From Lineolata rhizophorae (Eukaryota; Ascomycota; Dothideomycetes; Lineolatales; Lineolataceae), in contig MU001686.1 of the NCBI GenBank assembly GCA_010093515.1, positions 389,787-453,786 of the forward strand: 64,000 nt of DNA, given 5' to 3'. The notes under the pieces are model-generated. The model did not search any database and had not been told where the DNA came from. It worked only from the letters and a program-made list of their open reading frames with translations. Shown piece by piece: positions 55,617 to 64,000 of this stretch; positions within the stretch are counted from its first letter, which is position 1, and each line of letters begins with the position of its first letter. Made by a program: the position numbers and the translations under genes.

Positions 55617-56760
55617 CATACGGTCCCTCGAGCTCTACGAGTGACGGTCGACTTCGCGCCCTTTTGTCTCAACTCCTTTTTCCTATTCGACACCGGCTTT
55701 TCGTAAGAGGACTATGACGGACCTAGTTCGACACTATCGCTCGCGAGCGGAATGACTTCCTGTAACCATATGGTCAGCTCCACGGCCTTATCGCCAAGTG
55801 ACCTGAGGCGACAATTTTGAACACGTTCTCGGTTCTGAGAGTCTACGGGCTTTGAACGTCGATAAAGTCTCAACCCCGATACTCAAGTGAGGAATATCCT
55901 CACCTGGTTGTAACCAAAATTGAAACGTGCGGAAATGGACATTTGCGGCGGAATTTGCCAGAGGGAAAAGGTGTGCTCGGCGACGATCTACATCAAGGAT
56001 CGGAGTTGCGCACTGAGCGACTTAGTTAATTTGTTTTCGTTGTGGTTGATGTCCTGAGAGTACGCGTCGCTTTGCCCTTGGGCTTTTCTTAATTCATGCG
56101 CATTGACAGCGTTTCCATTCGGTACTATATTTCTCTTCACTCCAGATCTTTTCGATTCTTCTTTGGCGGCCTGCCGCAGAGACTATACATTATGTCAGTT
56201 TGGGATATTATGTTATTGGGTATGAGTTGTCTATTACTGTCTATACTTACTCTATGTCTAAAAAATTGGACAGCCCGGTGACCTGCGAAGACTCTCTTCC
56301 GCTCTTAAGTTCTAATTTTTGCTAGTAGCTCTCGCCTATGTCTCGAGCATGTTCTCTCATTCATTTCTCTCTGCTCAGCGGGTCTATTTGCAATTATACT
56401 ATACCTCTGACAGAAATCTGCTACCTCCATTCCGCGAGTGTTGGTCTCCAACATGCAGCACAAATACGTCGAAATCCTCTTGCTACAAGCCTACGCCGAG
56501 CCCACGCGACTCTCAAAATGTAAACGTAGATTGTAAGTCAATAAAAGTGGCTTATATACTCCGTGCCCGAAGTTTTGTAATTCATAGATGGGATCATAAT
56601 CCAACGCGTGAAGTGGTGAAGGAGAGGGCAGGGGTTAAGGTAAGTTGATATCGGCGCCGAATCACGTGTATCTAAAGGTCTTGGCGTCGTACTCCGTAAA
56701 GCTTTCCCGGGGTAGGCCCAATTCATCGCGAAGTTCTACACACGAAACGCCATATCCCAA
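55617..56760. other. upstream region of the bL27m gene
   Basis: AT-richer non-coding sequence with TACTCCGT octamers at 56557 and 56690. No gene supported. Confidence 0.45.
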
Positions 56761-57818
56761 ATGCTGCTTCCACGGACATATATGCTCGCATTGCGGGCTA
56801 CAGTGTCCAACTCACCAATATCGAATGTGCTGGAGGCACTGCGATCTGCTCCGAGCCAGACGCTGCAGAACCTAGCCCGGGTACGATACGCTCATCATCA
56901 GTCCGAAGGCCGCGCCAACGGCGTGAAAGATGGACCTGGGAAGAGGTTAGGCGCGAAGAAGACGGCAGGTACGTGGTAAACGCTCTTTGCTTCTACTGCA
57001 CTAGAATGCGTCGCCGTTAGGCAGGAGCCCGCTCTCCCATCTTGCGCGCACGCCTTACTATATGCCTGAACTCGATCCGACCGACGCCCAGCTAACCCAA
57101 TTTCTTTTCCTTCTTTGTAGGTCAATACGTCATCCCAGGCCACATCATCTTTCGCCAGCGCGGCACAAAGTGGTTCCCGGGCGAGAACTGCGACATGGGC
57201 CGCGACCACACCATCTTCGCCGCGCGCGCCGGCTACGTCCAATTCTACCGCGACCCGCTCAAGCACCCGAAGCGACAGTACATCGGCGTGACCTTCGACC
57301 GCGACGACAAGCTACCCTACCCGCCCAACGCGCCGCGCCGCCGCCGCCTGGGCATGGTCGCGACGGACAGCCCTTCGGGCCCACCCGCCGAGTCCATCGC
57401 CGCCTCTGCGGCCGCCGAAGCCGACATGTCCGGCGGGAACGCGCTCGTTGCGGCTGCGGCCGCGCAGGCACACAATTCGAGGGGCCGGGATCTGATGGCC
57501 ACGGGTACGGTCGCGCGCGAAGTGCCGCGGCGTCTGGGACGCAAGGGCGGACGCTCTGTCTCGTACCTGGACCGTGGCGAGGATGGGATGCCGCTGGCGC
57601 CGAACGCGCGCACGCGGGGAATGTATCGTGAAGCCAACTGGGAGATTGGGCGGGCGGCGGAACGGGAAGGGATTAAGGTGAAGAAGTGGGTTCCGGGGGA
57701 TAGGTGGTCTGCGTGGAGGCAGAGGGCCAAGAGGCGGGAGAGGGCACAGCAGATGTCGGCGATGAGGAGCGGAGGAAAGAAGAAGGGCAAGGGGAAGAAG
57801 GGACGGGGGAAGAAGTAG
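56761..57818 (+). CDS. mitochondrial ribosomal protein bL27m (yeast Mrp7-like)
   Basis: Two exons, 56761-56968 and 57121-57818, with a 152-nt intron, give 301 aa. The N-terminal 40 residues are a basic presequence (ARVRYAHHQ). The bL27 core is rebuilt across the splice: [19 protein letters not shown], then [20 protein letters not shown] and [17 protein letters not shown]. bL27 lies near the peptidyl-transferase centre of the large mitoribosomal subunit. As in other fungal homologues the protein continues far beyond the bacterial length of about 85 residues, with an Ala-rich segment, then a conserved-looking [20 protein letters not shown] and a Lys/Gly-rich tail ([13 protein letters not shown]). 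Confidence 0.92.
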
Positions 57819-57987
57819 AGTTTCTAGTGGCATGATATGGTTGTTGTGGTGTGGATTTTGTCGATTGCACAGTGCCACATGGCCAAGGTAAAGTCTGCAA
57901 AAGGTTTTATAGAGAAGGTTTATGTATAATATTTGGAAATCGATATGGCTACCAGCTTGAAACAGAATCATAACCGAAAACAGCAAT

Positions 57988-59901
57988 CTACAAGATCTTC
58001 TCGGCCCATCCCTTGAAACCTCTCTTGTCTTGTACCCTCGCATCCTCGTCGAACCCGACTTCCACGCCTTCGATCTCTCCCTCTTGCACCCTCTCGGCGA
58101 AGACCTCATCGGGCCTCACCGCCCTTTCGATGAAAGTGGCCCTATTAGGGAAGAGATATGTAAGGCCCACATAGACGATACTTGTCCCCGTGAATCCGAG
58201 CAACCATCCAAATTGATATGGCCGCTTGCCTGCATCTGAGAGCGGGATATTGTTGTTGACGCTCTGGATGAAGCCCGGCAGGTTTGGCGCGACGCCCGCG
58301 AGGAACGCAGCCCAAGCGCGCCAATTGATACCGTGCCAGTAGCGATAGATGCCGTAGGGGTTATACAGCGCGCGCGTGTCGTACTTGCGTTGGTGCACGA
58401 CCCAGAAGTCGAACAGCATGATGGCGGCAATCGGGCCCAGGAAGACAGCGTACGCGCTCATGAAGTTGAGGAAGTTGCCGGCGGAAGCCAGGATCTTCCA
58501 TGGGACAAGTGCCCAGGCCACGACGGCGCAGATGAGTTGCCCGCGCCGGATGTTGACGTAGTTGGGGAACAGGGCCGCGAGATCGTTGGCGGCAGAGAGC
58601 GAGTTTGCGGAGATGTTGACGCCGAGCGTGGCTAGCGCAAAGCTGAAAGCACCGAAGAAACGGCACGCGCGGTTGTCCCAGTTGGCAATGAGCGCCATAG
58701 GATCCCACTCGAGAGTGCCGTACAGCTTGGCGCCCGCTGAAGAGGCCGCAATACCGATGAAAGAGATGAAGGTGAAGATGATGGGCAGCATGGGCACATA
58801 CATGAGCTGCCACTTGACGTTGACGCGCGAGTAGCGCGAGAAATCGGCCTGGTTGACGGACAAGGTAGCATAGTTACCGATGACCGAAGTCAGGGAAGCC
58901 AGGTAAGCCCAGCTATACTCAGAGCCGTGGATGGTAGCCTGTTGATCGAAGATGTCGAGGCCGGGAGTTGCAACGAATGCCCATATCAGGATCGCAATCC
59001 ATGCGGCGGGAACAATTGTCGACTTAGCCATGAAAAGCCACCGTAGATTGTTCGGATGCATGCATAGGAATGGCACTTGGATCAACCAGAAAATGAAGAA
59101 GGACACCATAGTGTTGGTAGCAATTCCTTCGGATTCTGGAATGTGGTTGGGAAGAGTTAAGAATGAGGGCCAGATGGCTCCAAGCATAACCTGGTGAAAG
59201 TCAGCGACTTGACTCGACCAACAAAACAAGAAATACCAAGGGATTATCCATACTCGAACCGTGTTTGCCCCATTCATTGTCTGAATCGCAAACCAAAAGA
59301 TCGCTAGGATACCTCTTGAGATGATCGCAACGTAGCTACCCCAGAAACCCCAGCTTGCTCTAGCAATAACAGGGAAAGGAGCATGGTGAATGACGCCGGT
59401 AGCACTGTGAAACGTTAGAATTTGCTTTAAGCCCAGCTCAGGCAAGATGGGTAAGAAGATTGCCGTACCCGTTGAACGCGATCACAATGGATATAATGAA
59501 GAAACCGACAGCGACAACAGAAATTGATTCCCTCCAAGTCAATCCAACAGCTATGATACCGCTCGCAAATTCCCAGGTTGCCGCACTGCATCCGTTAGCA
59601 TTCATTCAAGGTCGGCTGTTCATTTGCGCTGGTTCAATGTTGTCGGAAATACCCTCGACACAGCAAACCCCACTTTTGCTCTCAGACTCTAGTCGTCGTG
59701 AGGTCGAGGTAAATAGCGAATTGAGCCGACTTACTTGAACGCGTCCGAAATCCAGTAAGCGATGAAGCTGATAACACCCCACTTCCGTCGGTTTGGTGGA
59801 ACAGGCGCAATGTCATCATTAATCCATCGTGGGTCGCCGTCGCCAAAGGCAGACTTCGGCTTCTCGACTTTGAGATGCGGTCTCTCGAGCTTGAGCTTCA
59901 T
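57988..59901 (-). CDS. NCS1-family nucleobase permease (Fur type: uracil/allantoin/uridine)
   Basis: Four exons on the minus strand: 59901-59735, 59585-59469, 59404-59254 and 59190-57988. The third intron (59253-59191) is in frame and stop-free. The product is 545 aa with about 12 membrane segments. NCS1 proteins import purines, pyrimidines or related compounds with protons or sodium across the plasma membrane. Motifs: N-terminal DPRWINDDIAPVPPNRRKWG; ISDAFNAATWEFASG and FFIISIVIAFNG over splices 1 and 2; HHAPFPVIARASWGFWGSY; NQADFSRYSR; NISANSLSAANDLAALFP; and WVVHQRKYDTRALY. Fur-type proteins share these. Uracil, allantoin, uridine or thiamine are all possible substrates; residues seen do not decide. 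Convergent with bL27m, 169 bp apart. Confidence 0.92.
59191..59253 (-). other. stop-free 63-nt intron in the NCS1 permease gene
   Basis: GTATGG at 59253 and CACCAG ending at 59191, with a GCTGAC branch site, enclose 63 nt (21 codons, no stop). Removing it rejoins GANTVR to VMLGAIWPSFL, the contiguous family sequence; leaving it in adds an out-of-place segment beginning VWIIPWYF. Confidence 0.85.
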
Positions 59902-62155
59902 TGTCGATGCTGGTAAGCCGGAGAGCAAAACTCCTCAGAAGCTGCGGTAGGCAGCCGACAGCCCCTCTTTATTTCTGTGACGATCTTTCACGTAGGGCTT
60001 CCCGACCCGGCGCCGCGGTGCTTCGGACAAGGAGCTCCTGGTCGTCAGACCGTGCAGCGCGCACGACACTGCAGATGGCTCGGTCGCGATAGGAAAAAGG
60101 GCTAGCCTACAGGAGCAGCAAAATGACCACCACGACCCATTGGGACGGCGACGGTAGGTCCGATCCACGTATATATATTGCCCTCCGTTTCGCTCGCTGG
60201 GCAGAACGCCGACGTCCCTGCATACGATCAACGAGCCTGACAATTGATCCCACTCGCATTTCTCGTCTATCAAACCCAACCATCGAACATCATCCAACCC
60301 TAGACGGGCCTGGGCGCCACGGCCGAGGGCCGTTCGGCCGATAAGATAAGCCCCCATTTGCCAGCAACCGCATGATTGAATGACAACAGGCGGCGAGCTC
60401 GAGCCACACGGCAGAGTACCGAGCGGGTGACGGCCGGGGTATAGCTGCTAGTTGCACCGACAACCACGGGAACGTGGCGGCGCGGTGGTTGGAGCCCGGT
60501 GGCGCGGTCCTAAGCAAAGCTGTTTCGAAACTCCCGTCGTGCAGCAACGCCGCAGTCGCAAACACAAGCACTCTTGCATCCGACGCCTCGCAACGGGCCA
60601 GGCGCCGGGTGGCGCTCTCGTCCAGCTATCGACCTCCCGCTTCCTTTCTAGCCGGGGACCCTGTCGACTCTTGCCATGGCGGACGCGACCGACGCCAAGG
60701 TCAAATTGCCGCGTCTCGGTGCCCCGTCATTCGACGCGTCCGCTGGGGGAGATAAGGACCCGGGCCTCGATCGGCGCGGGACGGCGGGGCGGCGTGGAGG
60801 TGGTAGCGCCGTTGTCGCGTGTTCACGCCGCCGAGGAAGGAAATTAGATCCCGACCGACGCGGGCGCTCCTATGTCTCGGAAGACTTTTGAAGCTGTGGA
60901 AATTTCGCGGACGGAGGCATAGCGGTGCTGGTTCTAACTTCTTCGGAGTCGTAGCGATGCCCTCCAATTTGGCAGCGATGATGGAACTATCTCCGTGAGC
61001 GTATCGAAGAGAACAAGCTGTTAGCAGTGGTCGGGCCGATGAGCAATACAGATTAGTAGCTTCTAACTGCTGTTGACCTCGTGTTCCGCCACCTGGGTTA
61101 TATCGTATCTAGCCGAAGCTTAACGAAAGGTGTTAGCAAGGACATTCGAAAGGCAATGGATGTGGGATAAGACACGCGCGACGCGCCTAGCGCTGAATTT
61201 CCAACGCTATTCAGACGGCTCATTGGGCGGGAATTAAAATGGAGAAGCCCTACGTAGTAAACTGGGCCCTCGTGGACCCCGGGATTCCGAATCTCGGCAA
61301 AGCTTCTCAGAATGTGCAAGGTTTGAAGAGCCCTGCCAAAAATTAGCGGATATACCTTAAGTTGTTCAAAGGCCTAATTGGATGGTATTTTAGAGGACGA
61401 GAGAGATGACTGCTTCATTCTAGATTATGACGCGTAGATGTCTAGGAGGGCTATGCATGTGACGAGAGCACTGGAGCACGAGAAGGCCACCGAATATCAA
61501 GAGCAATGTCCTGTTAGGAATTAGGCACAAACTTATGTGTGGCTATACTGTTTGGATGTATCCCTGGGAGCTCATGGACTGGACATTCACGCCGTCAGGC
61601 TAGTTCCCAGCCCACTTTTCCGAGCTTGGCAGAAGCCAAACCCGCACCAGGGACAACTTTAGTTTTGGGCAGTAGTATCGAAAGGCTTCTGTAGGAGGTA
61701 GGACACTTCCGAACTCGCATCCACAATCCCCGAAGGGCAGGTTCGATGGACGGGTTATCCTTGCGGAAGCCTTCCTTCTGCCTGCCCGCGATGAAGAAGT
61801 AGGAAGCGTGGAAGAGGCCGGGCGGCAGAATATATAGGCACGCTAGCGGTTGGATCACGTGACAGCTATTGTCTTATTCATCCGCGAAGGCAATCTGGCC
61901 ATGGTCGCTCTTGCCTTGGGCCGAGCTGGAATCGAGCTAGCAAAGAGCTTACCGGCCTGGGAATGCCCGCTTTGAAGACCAGATCGCTGAAAATATTCCC
62001 ATTTTTGCTGAACCACAAGCCCCACGTCAAGTTACAGCTTTTGCGAATACGCCGTAACACATGTCACGTCCAATCCCCAATGCCTCGGGATATTCTATGC
62101 TAGATTCGTAAAGAGCGTATCATGAGCGCATCGCACAGTAAAAGCTTTGCTTGCC
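59902..62155. other. intergenic region, 2.2 kb
   Basis: Lies between the permease promoter and the 3' end of the AMP-binding gene. It contains one possible small frame (60676-60891, listed). The 60900-62150 part is AT-richer with no supportable feature. Confidence 0.45.
60676..60891 (+). CDS. possible small or truncated gene, 71 aa
   Basis: An ATG in a good context (GCCATGGCG) after a C/T-rich leader opens MADATDAKVKLPRLGAPSF, which reads like a real N-terminus. It then degenerates into Arg/Gly-rich sequence ending in a stop. It may be the start of a decayed gene, a first exon whose partner I cannot find, or chance. Confidence 0.2.
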   Translation: MADATDAKVKLPRLGAPSFDASAGGDKDPGLDRRGTAGRRGGGSAVVACSRRRGRKLDPDRRGRSYVSEDF

Positions 62156-63989
62156 TTACAGATAGGCTAAGCAGCCATCGTCTCTGAAACGGCCTAGGAA
62201 GCCTAACCGCGCCTCCCCGCCGGCAACGGATGGCCCCATGGCAACAACCTGCAATCTTCGTAAGTACTCGTTCACCATGTCCCCAGCAAAATTCAGAAGC
62301 AAAGCAGGTCAATCCGGTATAAGAACTGCAACGTACCTCTCCCTCGGCCTTGTCATCCGTCGTCTGCACGCCTCTAGCATCGACAACCTTGAGCTCTAGA
62401 GAGCTCGGCGGCACACCAAAGTGGACGTGCGGCTTCCCCGCCTTGTCCTTACCCTCATTGCGGTAGTCAAACAAGGTCGTCTGAGCCGCTGCTCCAGTCA
62501 CCTTCGCCGCCGTGAGCGCATACACCACCCTAGCTCCCGTGAACACTCTCAAGTCGCTCAGCTCCTGCGCCGTCATCGGCGGCTTATGCCCGCCCATGCC
62601 TGCCCGCTCACTCACGTACAGCAGGCGCAGCTTGCCGGGCTCTGTGCCCAGACCTGTCTTGCCGCCGCCGACGCGCGCCCACATGCCGTCGGGCGAGGGC
62701 ATGGCACCCCCGGCGAGAACGCGTGTCTGGGCCGTATGCGCGACGCGCCGAACGGTGCTCGCGCTCAGCTTCTCTCTCTCCTCTTCGTGCATCGACGCGG
62801 CCGTCTCAGCAGAGGCGACGATGACAGTCGGCGCGACGCTGACCGACGAAGCGGCGAGCGGTACGCCAGCGCCGGCAACGGACGTGAGCGCCACGGTGGC
62901 GTGGGAGAAGAGCGCCGCCAAGGTGAGGGTGAGAGCGTAGGTGTGCGTCAGGGACTCGGCCGATAGGAAGAGGTCTGACGGAGTGAGACGGTGCGGCCGA
63001 GGGAGGACGGATAGGTGCGACGCAATCGCCGCCGTAAGATTCTGCGCCAAAGTTGTCAGACTCCACGTTTCAAATGTCTTACTGGATACTTACAGCTTGT
63101 GAAAATTCAACAATCTCGGACTGGGCGCCTGGTGCCACTTGCCACACTGCGACTATGCCACCAGGTGTCTGCTTAGAATCGTCGGCCGGCAGCTCGGCAC
63201 TGCTGCCGTTCTGCTCCCGTGAAAGTTCGTGCCAAACGACGACGTCGATCTTTCCACCTACACCAGCTGGCACCTCACTCCAGTCCACGTGACGGCTTGT
63301 CTTCTCCACAACCCAGACGACCTGGTGGAGGTTTGGCACGTCTTTGCCAACATCCTCGAGTGGCAGAGATCCCGCCTCTGCAATGAGCGAGTCGGCCTCG
63401 GTTTCTCGCAAAAGAGATGTAAGTGCTTCTGGAGGCTGGTTGTATGGGACGAGGATAGTATCAAAACCGAAGAACGATCCAGCTGTGCCAGGGCTACTTG
63501 TCAGCATTTCTACTAAGAATGAAATGGGAGTATCGCAGTACGCATACCGAATACCACAGCTAGCAATTCAATACAGTTTGGCAAGTAGACTGCAACGCGC
63601 TGTGCTTTATGGCCCTTCAAAAACTTTCCTACAGCTGCGATTTCTCTCTCTAGTTCCTTGATGTCGTGCTCTACGACCTCTTCCTTGCCCAACACTGTGA
63701 GTATCTTTCCAGTGTTCGCGTCCTCTACCTTCGGGGTTTGTGAACCAAACATTCCACTCCCAACACCCGTAACCGCGTCGCCGCCTTCCAGCGGAAGTTT
63801 CCCGCTCACTCGCCTCCAAATGTCGCGCAGGTCGCCGTTCTTGCCGCCCGAGTAGGCCGGCGCGCCCGGGTACTTAACGCCTAACCCAGTTCGCAGCGGG
63901 TAACCGTGCGGCAACTCTTGCGAGCGGTAGACGGCAGACTCGCCGGGCATGCGGACCGGCGAAGCAGAGGCGCCGCGCGCTAGCAGCAT
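62156..63989 (-). CDS. divergent AMP-binding (ANL superfamily) protein, possibly partial at the right edge
   Basis: Four exons on the minus strand: 63989-63548, 63482-63094, 63041-62337 and 62248-62156, giving 542 aa from the ATG at 63989. The frame is open to the window edge (THP before the Met), so more N-terminal sequence may lie outside. The order of blocks follows AMP-dependent synthetases: an early VAVYLPNCIELLAVVFAGSFFGFDTILV-like segment spans the first splice and SQANLTAAIASHLSVLP the second. However, the usual SGTTGxPKG loop is replaced by TPGGIVAVWQVAPGAQSE, so classical adenylation is doubtful. The last exon reads EVVAMGPSVAGGEARLG and stops 30 codons later; the usual C-terminal lysine domain is absent. 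A further exon after a CT|GTAAGG donor is possible. Function unknown. Confidence 0.65.
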
Positions 63990-64000
63990 CGGGTGCGTGT

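Overview
The window is nuclear DNA from a filamentous ascomycete (Pezizomycotina). Most genes carry one to five short GT-AG introns of about 50-230 nt, often with CTRAY-type branch sites. The gene content is typical of filamentous ascomycetes: a secreted LPMO-like protein, a full KDM5 histone demethylase, a Fur-type NCS1 permease, class II eIF4E and a Glc8-type phosphatase inhibitor. The class within Pezizomycotina cannot be fixed from the sequence alone.

Layout, left to right. 0.2-5.9 kb: small secreted LPMO-like protein (+), 4-coumarate-CoA-ligase-like enzyme with a peroxisomal-type C-terminus (-), M18 aspartyl aminopeptidase (-). 7.6-8.9 kb: phosphatase inhibitor 2/Glc8 (-). 8.9-14.9 kb: gene-poor. 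14.9-22.1 kb: 4EHP-like cap-binding protein (-), divergent from a 1,459-aa Ulp1/Ulp2-family SUMO protease (+) with a tandem-repeat N-terminus. 22.8-26.6 kb: SLX1 nuclease (-), split by a 2,087-nt minisatellite-filled intron. 29.2-35.5 kb: KDM5/JARID1 demethylase (+). 36.6-39.5 kb: thymidylate kinase (-) and OXA1 (+) from a 213-bp shared promoter. 40.0-44.9 kb: Ubc7-type E2 (-), phospholipid scramblase (-), SEN2 tRNA endonuclease subunit (+). 45.4-48.7 kb: POT1/Cdc13-like telomere protein (+). 49.6-51.3 kb: sulfite oxidase (+), with a 12-nt first exon. 51.3-56.7 kb: second gene-poor stretch with protein-like fragments. 56.8-59.9 kb: mitochondrial bL27 (+) and an NCS1 permease (-). 62.2 kb to the right edge: a divergent AMP-binding protein (-).

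This is mostly ordinary housekeeping sequence, and the genes do not form a visible cluster or pathway. Genome-maintenance functions (SLX1, POT1-like, SUMO protease, KDM5, thymidylate kinase) recur, but adjacent genes are not obviously co-regulated.

The most unusual segment is 22-26 kb. The SUMO-protease gene has six exact-length 78-nt repeats, and its acidic C-terminal repeats visibly continue past its stop codon. The neighbouring SLX1 gene has a hypervariable repeat-built linker and a giant intron made of several distinct minisatellites. Splice sites were assigned by reading donors, branch sites and acceptors by eye and requiring frame and family continuity; none was verified with RNA data.
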